From positions 67,885 through 131,884 of the forward strand of contig PDIP01000079.1 in assembly GCA_002811645.1 (NCBI GenBank): 64,000 nucleotides of DNA, written 5' to 3'. Position numbers and translations under genes: made by a program. This document shows, in pieces, positions 9,750 through 20,226 of this stretch; the first letter of the stretch is position 1, and every line of letters starts with the position of its first letter. This stretch comes from Corallochytrium limacisporum. Its lineage: Eukaryota > Opisthokonta. The notes beneath the pieces are model-generated. The model was not told the origin of the DNA, ran no database searches, and saw only the letters and a program-made list of their open reading frames with translations.

Positions 9750-12700
9750 ATGCCCAAAGGAAATCCCTCAAGACAGCCGAAAGGGCAGAGTGCGGCCAAA
9801 TCTGCTAGGGCACTCGCTCAGGTGGGATCCGGGACAGGTCTGGTCACATTTGAGAGTGTATCTGGCAGCAATGACGTCGGATTTGACGTTGAGTCCGGAT
9901 CGAAAGCGCAATCAAGCGGTTTTGATGAAGATTTGACTCTTGCCTTCGATGCCCGCTTGCGTGGCAACTTAAAAAAGCTTTATAAGAAAGATGCAACTAC
10001 CAGGAACAAAGCACTAAACGACCTACGTCAGGACGTGGATCTCTTGGTTGAGAATCAAGGTGTGCTATTGTACTTTGTTAGACAATTGGATCATCTCAGT
10101 CAGGATGTCGACCAGAGAGTACGCTTGGGCTATGCAGAGCTCATCGGTGAGATGGCTAAGGCCGCGGGTAAGTCCTTGGCACCAGTACTCAAAGAAATCT
10201 TGCCGGTTTGGCTTCTCCTGCAGTACGACTCCAATCGCGAGGTTGCTCGGAGGGCCACCGAGGGGTTCCATGCAACTTTCAGTGGCGAGAAGCGACCAGC
10301 AGTGTACAAACATGCGGAGAATGCAATATGCACAGAGCTGGGCGCCAATCTGCTTCGCCGATCTGCTGCGGAGATCAATCGAAACATTCCATGCACACCT
10401 GAGGAAGGCAGGCAAAGGTATGAGAGAATATTCACCGCTTCGTTTGCAGTGCTAGTGCACTTAGCCATTGCTGCGCATCGCACAAGAGCGGCAGAGGATG
10501 GTGAGTACGCCAGTACTGTGGCAGACATTTTGAGAGCCAAAAAGTTTTGGCAGAATGCAGGATTTTCCGGCAACAAGTCAGGGGCATCGGACGGGGTGAA
10601 GACATCAGTCAGCCGAAATCTACAGGATTTATTGGAACACTACCCACAGTTGGTACAAGCACGAGCAGACGTGGCTGAAATGGTTAGCCAACAGATCATC
10701 AAGATCTTGAACGACACAAATCTGAAACGGCTCGTGTGGCAGCTGCTGCCTGCCCTATTGCATGCAGTCCCGGATGCCCTTACCCATGCCAAGAGTTTCC
10801 AGAAATCAATTGTGGTCCCGTTGATTCAACAATTGCGCGATGTGGGCCAAGCAGACGCAGAATCCGTCTACCCGATGGTGGTTGTACTCATGTCACGCAT
10901 TCCAGAAGAGCTCATTCAGAAAACTCCAGAGTTTTATTGGGATGTGTTGGAGACGCTGAATCGGGCTCTATTTAAATCTACTTTGGCCAGTGAGGCAAAA
11001 GCTATCAGCACTGCCTACCAACAGTCCCTTTTGTTGCCCTTCGCCCAGAGGGCATACCGACATGTGCTACTGGAATCTGTTCCTGAACACATTGCTGGTT
11101 GGACGATTGTAATGAAGGGCATAAGTTCCATGGTCAGTGGAGGTCTCGAGGTTTTGAAGGAGTCTGAAGGATGGTCTCCGTCCGCACAAGAGTCCCTCAG
11201 AAGGAATCTTGGAAACTGTTTCGACATTGTACAATTTTGTGTCTTCAAAGCGATTCTATCGAGCCTGGATGCTGGTGCATCACAGGTGGATCTCCTTCCT
11301 GCCACAGAGAATGTCGTCAGCGGAGTGATCTCTGAGATGTGCGGCAAGATCCGGATGCATAGTGCCACGGGTAGGACCGCTGAGGCCTATGAGCAGCTGC
11401 ATTACGGCACCTTTGGAGGCCTCTGCGCAGGATTGGCCAAACAAACCGTGATGTCCATCGTTGATGTCACAAAGCCATCCTTGGTACTTGAAGACGGACC
11501 GGCCAAGTTATGTGGCAACTATCTCCACGATATGCTCCAAGATGGCAAGGCAATGATGCGATGTGCCGTAAGGATCTTGAAGGATACAGCTGGCAGTAGC
11601 CTCGCCGCCCAAGCAATGACCAGTAGCTCTTCTTATGTGGACATCCTTACTTTCTGTGGCACGTTGGCCTCAAGTGTAACTGACACGAGTGTGAGGCTAT
11701 TTGATGACGATGGCACTGCCCGTGAAGTGAAGCTTGATGACTCTGATCGACAGTTGGTATGTTCATTGTTTGCACTAGGAGCAAAGCATGCTGACAAAAT
11801 CCCCATTGGAAAAGACAATGTTTCGCCCGAAACAATAATGAGCGGCATGGTTGACCAAGCTCTGGACGCTTTGTCTGTGGGGGCGGAAGCTACTGTAGGT
11901 CTTTCTCTGTTCAATGATCTGCTTACGGAGATCCAGCGCCGCACCTTCGGTGATGATTTTCTGTCCCCGTCATCGAGTGGTCTTTTTGTGAAGGTCAAGA
12001 AACTGCAGAAGCTTCTTGATGTAGTTCTTGACTCGGACTTTTGGGCCGAAGAGAAACTTTGGCCCAACATCCTGAGAACGATTTTGGGCAATGCATACCT
12101 TGACGACAATACTGAGACCAGGAAACGTGAGTGGTTTGTCTCACTCGTTGATGAGGAAACAATTGATGTCATTCTTGAAGAAGCTTTGAATCTTTTTGGC
12201 TTGGACCTCGAGGCACTGACTGAGGCGGTCAACACCAAGGACGCAGAGGTCATGCTCTTATGCACAGCCACAGTCACAAACTATGCCCACATCTTCTCTT
12301 CTTACCTCAGTGCTCCTCTACGCCATGCCGATCAACATGTGTCAGACCTTGCACCTGGTGTAGTAGATCTGACAATCCAGTTTCTGGCAATTATTTCGGA
12401 CGAACCGATTATTGAGGCTGTTACGCAAACTGATACGGGAAAACAAGCAAAGGACGGAATCGACGCGCTGCAAGACATTCTCGTCGGTGCAAAACAGACG
12501 ATCCTACACCTGCAAGGTACCGATGGAAAGAGTTCGGGACAGTTCCGCAGTGCAATTCAAGAGGCTTGCCTTGGAAGAATATCGGAATGCATTGACGATC
12601 TTGTTAGTCAGTATGAAAAGGTAACAGTGCAAAACGTTCCCTTTGACAAGATCTGGACCACAATGAAGTCACTCTGTTATATGTCAGATGCCCTTGAGTA

Positions 12701-15362
12701 CCCTCAGACTGAAATTATCGTTGACTTGATAGGCCGCATCGCAGGAAGGGCGGCAGAAAGCATTGAGAAGCGCAGAAACAAAGACCTCTCACCGCAAACA
12801 GCTCCCAATGACATCACAATGCTCAGGACATTGCAAGGCAATACAGCTGATGCTGAACTCGAGGCATCACTGCTTGAATCACTCTCAGCTCCCCGCATCG
12901 GTGGGTACGGGATTCGTATGGTGGCCGCTTGCTTTGGGATGTATCGCATATGGTACCCCGAAGAACACGTATTTGCCACATCTCATCTGGATGAGGAAGA
13001 CACACTCAGCCGACTGTCTTGGCTGATGCATTATCGAAATGGTAAGATGCACTACTTTTACATGGAAGCGTTCTATTTTGTGGCATGGTTGAGAACCGTT
13101 GTTGGGTATGCTGAAGACTATCGCATCGCTCACTGTCTTCCTACTACGGAGGGCAGTCTTCAGGACTGGCCCTGGGTTAACTTCCAGAGTTTGACAGTGT
13201 GGCTCAGTACATGGCAGAGGCCGGTAGAGTCTATTTGCCAGATTGATGCCCCGGCTTTGGCAACCCGAATGACCAGCTGCAAGTCTGCCTCTCTGCCGCT
13301 TTGGAGTCGGGTGCTTCAGCACCTCTTTGGCCAGTGTGCTGCGTTGGACGATGTGATGAGTATGTTGGAAGCTAACTGGTCTGCACCTGAGGGTCTGTCT
13401 CGCTACTGGACGATTAAGGCACTCCTCCGTCATCTGCACAGCTGCAAAGAGGACACCATGAGTCCAGCGGTGCTCCGTCGCATTGAGAGTTTCATCTTCA
13501 GGGAGGACGGTGATGGCTCAGCACGGGGTGTCGTCAGCCGAGCGATGGTTGCCTTGGAGTACGTAGAGGCTTTGGAGGTGTACACAATCCCAGTGGTCTG
13601 CCTCACACATGATTCACAGTCTCCATGTCCCCTCAATGCCCATGGAGACCTTCATGAGTACTGCGGCAGTACTGCTCGCACAGTGCTCTATGACACGATT
13701 GAGCTGATGCGTTCCAATGAGATTGACATTTCTTCGTCCTCCATGAGTCATCTGCTGTCACGTGCTGTGTACTTGATGTTGTCGAAGCGACAGAATGATG
13801 GAACATACGCATACACCTTCTTCAATGACAAGCAGCGGGATTGGCTATGGAATGAAATCGAAACCGCACTGCGAGCCGGCCTGACGAAGGAAGTCTTGCC
13901 CGAAGATCTCATCGTTCCGGAAGACGCGAAAAATGTGCTTGACGTGACTCTCACAATGATTTGTCTCCGTATCTACACAGATATTGGCCGATTCCACCTC
14001 ATGAACCCAGAGCCTCGGCACCGCGATGTCAGCGTGGTGGATGATAAGGTTGTAGACAGAGTATCCAAAGCGTGGGATCGACTGCGTACCAATATGTCTC
14101 CGCATGTGGCTCAACAATTCATGTCTGTACTTGCACAGTGTGGACAGAGTGCCAACCGCTTGCTCGATCCCTTTATCGACGTGGTCGCCAGGGCTGCCCA
14201 ATTCCTGTCCCATAGTGATGTCGTTGACAGTTTCGAAGTCATAATGCTGGTAGAAAGTCTTGAGACCTCTCTGCATATCAGTCAGACACTAGCATTGCAC
14301 GAAATTTTGAGGGCATTTAGCCTCTATACCGACTCAACAGCTGACGATGAAACTGGTGATCAAGACCCTGAGAGTGCGGAAGAGGCACAGGACGCATTCC
14401 TACAAGAACCTGTTCGTGTGCAGCGCATTTTGGAGTTGTGCGTGTCCGCAAGGGACAAAGGCAAAAGCCCAGCCGAATACTACATCCACCAGACCTCTTT
14501 GCTGCTTGCGTGGGATCTTATCCTTGAACATTTTGAAAGTGTTGGTGCCAAGCGAAAAATGAACATCGCAGGCCATTTGCGGAAGATTGACGCACTCGGG
14601 CCGATCATGGGCTTCATCTGTCAGCGTTTGGGATTAGGTGACGATGACGCGGATTTGCCTTCTATCACGGTCATCCCAGGTATCATGACTGCCGACTTTC
14701 GCAGGCAGAGAGCTGGCGCCGGCATATACCGGCCCGAAGGTCTAGATGTGCACATCTTACAGCGCACTCTTGACTCCTTGCCTGCCCTATGTCGCCAATG
14801 GTGGAGCTACCAAGACAGCAAGACTGTTCAGATCCGCTTCCAGGAATTCGTGGAAAAGCACATCAGTCCCGCACTGATCCACCGTCAGCTGTCTCAGGTC
14901 AAGGATCAATCTACTGTTGGCGACGATCTGACGGTGGCCGTACGGGCGCAGACGAATGAGGTCATCGCTACCTATGACCGTGACGAAGTCACCATGACCC
15001 TACCGCTTAGCTTCCCATCATCGTTTCCTGTGAAGCCCGTGGCAGTCGACAAGGATGGCGCCAAGTTCGTTGGTGTCGGCTCTAACCACTGGCGCAAATG
15101 GCTGCTGCAGATAACTCTTTTCCTCAATGCGCAGAACGGATCTCTCCTGGACGCCTTCCGCGTCTGGCAGAGTGCCATTGAGAAGCGCTTTGAGGGCGTG
15201 GAAGAGTGTACCATTTGCTACTCGGTCGTACATGGTACAAACCAGCAACTACCGCAGCTCCGCTGTAAGACTTGCAGCAACAAATTCCACAGCGCTTGTC
15301 TCTACAAATGGTTTAGCACCTCGGGCCAATCCACATGCCCGCTGTGCCGTTCTCTTTTCTGA
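9750..15362 (+). CDS. LTN1: E3 ubiquitin ligase listerin (ribosome quality control)
   Basis: An uninterrupted 1870-aa frame. Listerin ubiquitinates nascent chains stuck on 60S ribosomal subunits together with NEMF/Rqc2. The N-terminus is Lys/Ser/Gly-rich with a GLVTFESV segment like the conserved N-terminal module that contacts NEMF. The middle (about 60-1650) is long and helical, as expected for HEAT/ARM repeats. A RWD-like region lies near 1690-1800 (VRAQTNEVIATY, LPLSFPSSFPVKPV). The C-terminal 53 residues are a RING of the listerin type: CTICYSVVHG, CKTC, KFHSACLYKWF and CPLCR near 1820-1867 supply all eight zinc ligands. Length is close to animal listerin. The complete lack of introns over 5.6 kb is notable. 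It converges on SIL1 with 74 bp between stops. Confidence 0.96.
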   Translation: MPKGNPSRQPKGQSAAKSARALAQVGSGTGLVTFESVSGSNDVGFDVESGSKAQSSGFDEDLTLAFDARLRGNLKKLYKKDATTRNKALNDLRQDVDLLVENQGVLLYFVRQLDHLSQDVDQRVRLGYAELIGEMAKAAGKSLAPVLKEILPVWLLLQYDSNREVARRATEGFHATFSGEKRPAVYKHAENAICTELGANLLRRSAAEINRNIPCTPEEGRQRYERIFTASFAVLVHLAIAAHRTRAAEDGEYASTVADILRAKKFWQNAGFSGNKSGASDGVKTSVSRNLQDLLEHYPQLVQARADVAEMVSQQIIKILNDTNLKRLVWQLLPALLHAVPDALTHAKSFQKSIVVPLIQQLRDVGQADAESVYPMVVVLMSRIPEELIQKTPEFYWDVLETLNRALFKSTLASEAKAISTAYQQSLLLPFAQRAYRHVLLESVPEHIAGWTIVMKGISSMVSGGLEVLKESEGWSPSAQESLRRNLGNCFDIVQFCVFKAILSSLDAGASQVDLLPATENVVSGVISEMCGKIRMHSATGRTAEAYEQLHYGTFGGLCAGLAKQTVMSIVDVTKPSLVLEDGPAKLCGNYLHDMLQDGKAMMRCAVRILKDTAGSSLAAQAMTSSSSYVDILTFCGTLASSVTDTSVRLFDDDGTAREVKLDDSDRQLVCSLFALGAKHADKIPIGKDNVSPETIMSGMVDQALDALSVGAEATVGLSLFNDLLTEIQRRTFGDDFLSPSSSGLFVKVKKLQKLLDVVLDSDFWAEEKLWPNILRTILGNAYLDDNTETRKREWFVSLVDEETIDVILEEALNLFGLDLEALTEAVNTKDAEVMLLCTATVTNYAHIFSSYLSAPLRHADQHVSDLAPGVVDLTIQFLAIISDEPIIEAVTQTDTGKQAKDGIDALQDILVGAKQTILHLQGTDGKSSGQFRSAIQEACLGRISECIDDLVSQYEKVTVQNVPFDKIWTTMKSLCYMSDALEYPQTEIIVDLIGRIAGRAAESIEKRRNKDLSPQTAPNDITMLRTLQGNTADAELEASLLESLSAPRIGGYGIRMVAACFGMYRIWYPEEHVFATSHLDEEDTLSRLSWLMHYRNGKMHYFYMEAFYFVAWLRTVVGYAEDYRIAHCLPTTEGSLQDWPWVNFQSLTVWLSTWQRPVESICQIDAPALATRMTSCKSASLPLWSRVLQHLFGQCAALDDVMSMLEANWSAPEGLSRYWTIKALLRHLHSCKEDTMSPAVLRRIESFIFREDGDGSARGVVSRAMVALEYVEALEVYTIPVVCLTHDSQSPCPLNAHGDLHEYCGSTARTVLYDTIELMRSNEIDISSSSMSHLLSRAVYLMLSKRQNDGTYAYTFFNDKQRDWLWNEIETALRAGLTKEVLPEDLIVPEDAKNVLDVTLTMICLRIYTDIGRFHLMNPEPRHRDVSVVDDKVVDRVSKAWDRLRTNMSPHVAQQFMSVLAQCGQSANRLLDPFIDVVARAAQFLSHSDVVDSFEVIMLVESLETSLHISQTLALHEILRAFSLYTDSTADDETGDQDPESAEEAQDAFLQEPVRVQRILELCVSARDKGKSPAEYYIHQTSLLLAWDLILEHFESVGAKRKMNIAGHLRKIDALGPIMGFICQRLGLGDDDADLPSITVIPGIMTADFRRQRAGAGIYRPEGLDVHILQRTLDSLPALCRQWWSYQDSKTVQIRFQEFVEKHISPALIHRQLSQVKDQSTVGDDLTVAVRAQTNEVIATYDRDEVTMTLPLSFPSSFPVKPVAVDKDGAKFVGVGSNHWRKWLLQITLFLNAQNGSLLDAFRVWQSAIEKRFEGVEECTICYSVVHGTNQQLPQLRCKTCSNKFHSACLYKWFSTSGQSTCPLCRSLF

Positions 15363-15436
15363 TTTCAGGCGTAGAACATGACATGGATCCTCTATTCTTG
15401 TACAATTATATTAGTAATGATAGTAGTAATATCACA

Positions 15437-16906
15437 TCAAGCGACCCCCTTGCCGTGCGCGGTCTTCAGTGCCTGCTTAAGCTCCATCTGCCAATCGGAC
15501 AATTGTTCGGGATGCCAGTCTGACTGTCGCTGTAGAATTCGCTCCAATGTTGTCAAAGCACGGTCCGTATCCTCCGCAAAACAAAGAATGGGCAGCGCAT
15601 CCAATGCGACTTCCACCACCTTGAGCACCACTGCGTGTGCCTGAATACTGGTCCTGTCCTCATCCTCAGTGTCCAAGTACATGCCATGTAGGGCTGCCTC
15701 TACCACAGCGCACATCCCTGGCTGGGTCTGTAGGCTCACAGTGCCATCCCTAACGTGGTCTGCTATCATACCGAGCACCTTACCACGGATGGCAGAATAA
15801 AAAGTACGATCAAGTACGATAAACGGAAACGCAAGATCTTGAGAGTGCTCTTGCCTGTCCTTATCGTCTTCGGCACTGAGGAGTCCGCGCTCTGTAAAGC
15901 TCCAAATGATGCCCGCGTTCTGTGGATGGTGCCGACTAAGGGCGGCCAGAGCGTACACTGATACGGATACGAGCTGCAGCGCTCCATAATCAATCTTGCG
16001 CCAGTATTCCACTGCGGCATTGTGGTATGAGTGGTTGCCTTCCTCGGCCTTTTCGTCATCGTTCCATGCAGCCGAAGTGGCTGGGCGGTAGAAACGTCCA
16101 ACGGGAGGTAGCTGTTGGAGCACCTTACGGGCTAGATGCCTCAGTGTTTCTTCGCTCACCGAGTCTTGCACAGCAGTGTTGGCATTTGCTAGGGCTCCAA
16201 GGGTGCGGATAGCGGCAATGTGGACCTCTTGCTCGTCCTCCTGCAACGCACACTCTTCAGGGGTGGTGCAGGGCTTGGCAGGTGTACACTTGTCCGGGTT
16301 CATTGGCTCAGGGCATGGAACTATGAACGGATTCGTCGCAACCATCGCCTCCAAGATCGGCACACCACCAAGCATAACAAAGTCAACACCATTGTAGTGG
16401 CTACGAACAATGTCCTCCAGGTCCTGTAGTATTATTACTGCCTGCCAGGGGTCCTTGCGAAACTCCTCATTCGTCCACCACCGCTCGAGGGCTTGGAGAA
16501 GTCCACCCATCACTTCGACCTCAGGCTTGCCGGCGACCGCAGCCTCACCTGCATCGCTCTCCTGCGGGATCGGTGGGACACGAACCCAGTGATGTGATTC
16601 CATATCGGGGTCATGCTCAACCTTTGGAGGATCCTTGTCTTTGGGCTTGGTATGACTGTCCGCATACGGATCAGTTACAAGGATTGGTGCATTGCGCTGC
16701 CCGGCACTAGTTTCTTGAGCTTTCCGTGCCATCCGGGGGCCACCGTTCATGGAGAGTTTGTATTCACCACCAGCTGGAACAGCACACCCATCGGGAATTT
16801 CTACCCATTCATCAGTCAATTCTGTTGGACACTTTGGTTGGTCTGCGAACCCAGGACGGTCAATTACTACCAACGCTACAAGGACTCTCAGTAGATTGTT
16901 CCTCAT
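15437..16906 (-). CDS. SIL1: SIL1-like ER nucleotide exchange factor for BiP
   Basis: About 489 aa; an exchange factor that releases ADP from the ER HSP70 (BiP). The start at 16906 gives an immediate hydrophobic signal peptide (MRNNLLRVLVALVVI). An in-frame ATG at 16933 would put nine polar residues before it. After the signal comes the conserved SIL1 N-terminal motif EWVEIPDGCAVPAGGEYKLSMNGG..ARKA. The rest is the armadillo-like repeat domain, with ILQDLEDIVRSHYNGVDFVMLGG matching the first repeats. Odd points: a Cys/Pro-rich insertion (five Cys between CPEP and EECAL) sits inside the repeats, and the C-terminus ends in KGVA without an HDEL/KDEL-type retention signal. Identification is firm at family level. 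Confidence 0.88.
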   Translation of the reverse strand: MRNNLLRVLVALVVIDRPGFADQPKCPTELTDEWVEIPDGCAVPAGGEYKLSMNGGPRMARKAQETSAGQRNAPILVTDPYADSHTKPKDKDPPKVEHDPDMESHHWVRVPPIPQESDAGEAAVAGKPEVEVMGGLLQALERWWTNEEFRKDPWQAVIILQDLEDIVRSHYNGVDFVMLGGVPILEAMVATNPFIVPCPEPMNPDKCTPAKPCTTPEECALQEDEQEVHIAAIRTLGALANANTAVQDSVSEETLRHLARKVLQQLPPVGRFYRPATSAAWNDDEKAEEGNHSYHNAAVEYWRKIDYGALQLVSVSVYALAALSRHHPQNAGIIWSFTERGLLSAEDDKDRQEHSQDLAFPFIVLDRTFYSAIRGKVLGMIADHVRDGTVSLQTQPGMCAVVEAALHGMYLDTEDEDRTSIQAHAVVLKVVEVALDALPILCFAEDTDRALTTLERILQRQSDWHPEQLSDWQMELKQALKTAHGKGVA

Positions 16907-16933
16907 GGCTGTAATCCACGCTCTACGTCCCAA

Positions 16934-17579
16934 GATTCCATTCTTTCATTAAACTCAGCATTTTACGCAATTTTAATTGTAACAAATGCGGCTACCGTCG
17001 GGAAATACCTTGCATGACAAAACGGCAAAACAACTATGGTTTGCAGCGGAATGCAACAACCTTTGGTCGCCAAAAACCCTCCTTCCTCAAAAGGCAAGTA
17101 AATTCGCTCTCGTTCTGCATTTTCTAGCCAATGATAATCCCATATATGTGAATTTACACCAATAGTGGTCGGAGTATTGTTGGTGGTTGGTACAGCACGT
17201 GCACTGAGCAACCTTCCCGCCCCACCCCGGGCCAGGCGCAACGCGATGTACGTGTAGTGGGCGGGTCAGCAGGGCGACTGCGGCGAGCCCGGATCTTGAC
17301 TATCCGTTTTCGTTGTCCCTGTGCAAGACCATGGACTATGAATAACTTTTTTCGTGGAGTGTATTGGCTGTGGTTTTTGCTGAAACCTCAGGGTTTTTGA
17401 ATGAGGAAAGGTACATCTCCGCGGTTGAAACTCGCAATTGTAGACTCGCATGAGCGCACGCTAGAGAAACTTTGACCCAAACGAGCCAGAAGATCATGCA
17501 CATGTACAGGTAGACGTCTGCTTTGGGATAATTTACAGAGATACCCACTTTCAACACAACTGTAAACAGCAGATTTGCT
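16934..17579. other. Divergent spacer between SIL1 and FolB
   Basis: It holds the two leaders and promoters. No gene or clear TATA motif stands out; the half near FolB is mixed in composition. Confidence 0.45.
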
Positions 17580-18452
17580 ATGGATCGCCCACACTCTGTG
17601 CCCCTGCCGGGAGGTGGGGTTGGCCCTGTGGCCAACACGGGATCAGGGAATGCACGGCTGGACCGCATTTTCATTAGTAACCTCGTGACTCGGCAGATCA
17701 TTGGAGTCGAACACTGGGAACGTCAAAAGCCCCAAAATGTACGTATTAGTATCAGCGTCCTTGTTGATACGTTTGAGGCGTCCCAGACAGACTCCCTGCT
17801 GGACTCCTGCGACTATGGAAGAATGGCTAAGGACACGTTGGCCTTTGCAGAGAAGTCTTCATTCAAGACTGTCGAAGCGCTGGCATCGGGAATCTGCCAG
17901 TTGCTCATCTGTAATCATAAAGCACAGGAGGTTACTGTGCATCTGGAGAAGTGTAGTGCTCTGCTCTACGCCCAGGGGGCTGGTGTGGAGTTGACGCGAA
18001 CGCCACAGGACTTTTGCCCGAAGAACCATGTCGATTTCACCTCCGTCTCCGACATTCGGCCGTACGCGAAACCGCTTGATGTTGTGTTCATCCGTGAGCT
18101 CCTGGTGCGTTGCATTATTGGTCTAAATCCCCACGAACGTCTTGAGAAGCAATCGGTTGTGATCAACCTACGTATGTCTTGTGATGATCTGGATCGCAGT
18201 GCGAGCAGTGATACTATACGTGGCACCATCGACTATTTCCGCATTGGCAAACGTCTTGTGTCCTATGTGGAGGACGAGAGCAGCTTCAAAACGGTTGAAT
18301 CACTCGCATACAATATCGCCCGTGTATGCTGCATTGAGTTCGGCGTGCAGCGTGTATGGGTACGAGTGGGCAAACCGAGTGCCTTACTGTTTGCAGACCA
18401 AGCTGGAATTGAGATCACTCGGCACATCACTGACTTTCCTAGTGCGCCGTAA
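17580..18452 (+). CDS. Tandem dihydroneopterin aldolase (two FolB domains)
   Basis: A 290-aa protein with two FolB domains in tandem. The family converts 7,8-dihydroneopterin to 6-hydroxymethyl-dihydropterin and glycolaldehyde in folate synthesis. Domain 1 (about 20-138) has IIGVEHWERQKPQ, SFKTVEALA and KCSALLYAQGAGVEL. Domain 2 (about 158-283) has IIGLNPHERLEKQ, SFKTVESLA and KPSALLFADQAGIEI. The HER/WER and KPSA segments correspond to substrate-binding and catalytic regions of FolB; domain 1 has KC instead of KP. In fungi paired FolB domains usually precede HPPK and DHPS in one polypeptide. Here they stand alone, so those enzymes must be encoded elsewhere. Its presence means the organism makes pterins for folate, unlike animals. 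Confidence 0.88.
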   Translation: MDRPHSVPLPGGGVGPVANTGSGNARLDRIFISNLVTRQIIGVEHWERQKPQNVRISISVLVDTFEASQTDSLLDSCDYGRMAKDTLAFAEKSSFKTVEALASGICQLLICNHKAQEVTVHLEKCSALLYAQGAGVELTRTPQDFCPKNHVDFTSVSDIRPYAKPLDVVFIRELLVRCIIGLNPHERLEKQSVVINLRMSCDDLDRSASSDTIRGTIDYFRIGKRLVSYVEDESSFKTVESLAYNIARVCCIEFGVQRVWVRVGKPSALLFADQAGIEITRHITDFPSAP

Positions 18453-18583
18453 TCATAGTCCTTGTTCCTGAGAGAGTATTCATCGTTTAGAAGTATATGT
18501 ACACATGGTCTGATAGTCATAGCTATTGACATAGATAAGAATCTGTCTGACATAGTGATTTTCTTTAAGGGCGTGTGTCCGTG

Positions 18584-19336
18584 TCAAGTTCGCGGCTTCT
18601 TCTTGCCAACGACATTATGTTCTTCTTCCTCCAACTCTAGTCGCTTTCGCTCCCTTTTCTTTACTCTCCGCGCAATTTTGCGCAAACTATCCCTGCGTTG
18701 ACGGTCGCGGACCTCACGAGTCTCGAGCCATTCCACAGCTCCACGACTCTGTAGATTCAACGGGACGATCCCAATCAGTTCCGGGTCGATAGAAGAAGAA
18801 AGTTGCTGTGAGCAGATCAGACACTCATGTTGTGATCGTTCAAAGGCCTCAATTACTGACATAGTAGTAACATCGCCGCCCACGGCCTTGTTTGGTTGGT
18901 GGCGAACGGTTTTGGTGGAGCCCACAGCAGAGGCATTCTCCAGGACTCTCGTTGCGTACAGACATCCGCAAGGCGAGCTTACACAAAAGCCGTATCTTCC
19001 GTTCATTTCTAAGCCACTGACTGGACAAAGAATACGGACCTCATTTGTTGAATTGGAATTATTTATGGTCTTTTCGGTCTTGATCACGATCAGATCACGC
19101 AGACCGCGCACCGGCCCGAGGACAGGAAGCTTTCTGATTATGCCCTCGACAGCCGCTTCATAATTCATCAGCCTTCCCTGTCGATCAGTGCATAATGGTG
19201 GCCTTAGGGGTTCCGATGAAAGTCTACAGAAGTCCCAGAGGCTTGAGCGTTGCTGTGCCTTGTCCAGGGTCTGGTTGACCTCTTTGGTCCTGACCATTGC
19301 ATCCCGTCTCGGGACTGTTCCCCCATCGTTTCCCAT
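18584..19336 (-). CDS. RTF2: Replication termination factor 2
   Basis: About 250 aa. RTF2 acts in the nucleus at stalled replication forks and is linked to the spliceosome. I chose the ATG at 19336 because it opens with MGNDGGTVPRRDAMV, matching the invariant MGxDGGTIPKR start; an in-frame ATG at 19363 would add nine residues. Then follow the SLWDFCRLSSEPLRPP segment, the GRLMNYEAAVEGI segment and the modified RING: CPVSGLEMNGRYGFCV..CGCL near 125-150 and CLICSQQL near 185. The C-terminus is a basic coiled tail rich in Arg/Lys/Glu. It converges on FolB with 131 bp between stops. Confidence 0.93.
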   Translation of the reverse strand: MGNDGGTVPRRDAMVRTKEVNQTLDKAQQRSSLWDFCRLSSEPLRPPLCTDRQGRLMNYEAAVEGIIRKLPVLGPVRGLRDLIVIKTEKTINNSNSTNEVRILCPVSGLEMNGRYGFCVSSPCGCLYATRVLENASAVGSTKTVRHQPNKAVGGDVTTMSVIEAFERSQHECLICSQQLSSSIDPELIGIVPLNLQSRGAVEWLETREVRDRQRRDSLRKIARRVKKRERKRLELEEEEHNVVGKKKPRT

Positions 19337-20226
19337 AGTGGTTCCTCCACAGGCTGTTTTCAATAAGTCTCACATCTTCAAGTGAGCTGCATCAGAATTT
19401 ACGCCCATTCGCTTTCATGTTGTGCTCGCGGCGTGCGGACCTGGCACGGAAACAGGACATACTGAAATAGGCGAATCTTTTGACACCCGCCAATTCGACG
19501 TACACTGCCGCTTTGGAGACAATTAGCTCCAACTGGACGCCACGAATTTCAAAATGTCTCCGAAAGGTATATAAAATAACACCAGTACATTTACTAAGCA
19601 CACCAATATGCTTGGTACATTCACTACTGATCGACGTTTCTTCCGGCCCCGCTATGCAGGACTTTTTCGGTGGGCTCCCTGAGCAGTGTGAGGGCGACAC
19701 GTGGGTTTTGGCTGCAAAACGGCCCCACTCTGCCTGTGAAGGAAGTCCGACTGTCAGTGCACAACACATTTACAGAGGAGCAACACCCCAGCATAGTCAA
19801 AGCAACCCTACAGAGTCACTGTACCACAGTACTCTGCAACAGCCTCCAATATAGTGGGTGTCATATAACACATGTTCCGTAATAAAACATGGAGACACTG
19901 CACACACCGGGCAGCATTGACAAGTTGAATATTAACGTCTGTACGAGCACACACCGGTAGCAAATTTTTTTAAAAAAAATACATGGAGTATATGTGACCA
20001 AACAGGAATTCTACTATTTAAGATCGTCATCGTCATCTGTTTCAACGCAAAGAAAAGAGTCTGAAATCAATTTTAATTCCCGGATTGTGGGAACTGGACT
20101 AAGGTAAGCAAGGAACCTGTCCAAAGCAATTTTTGGGATCTGTGTGAATACAGTCGCTTAAGTGAGTTCACACTATTGCCGAGGTTATCGTAGATAAGCA
20201 ATTGGGAATATTTTCGGAAGTGAACA
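19337..20226. other. Divergent spacer between RTF2 and eIF3m
   Basis: 890 bp. Open frames on both strands near 19390-19850 show no recognisable protein. A T/A run (about 19967-19980) and A/T-rich sequence precede eIF3m. No clear promoter motif was found. Confidence 0.4.

Noticed and set aside
15755-15961. Plus-strand frame inside SIL1
   Set aside because: Antisense to a recognised coding region, no support.
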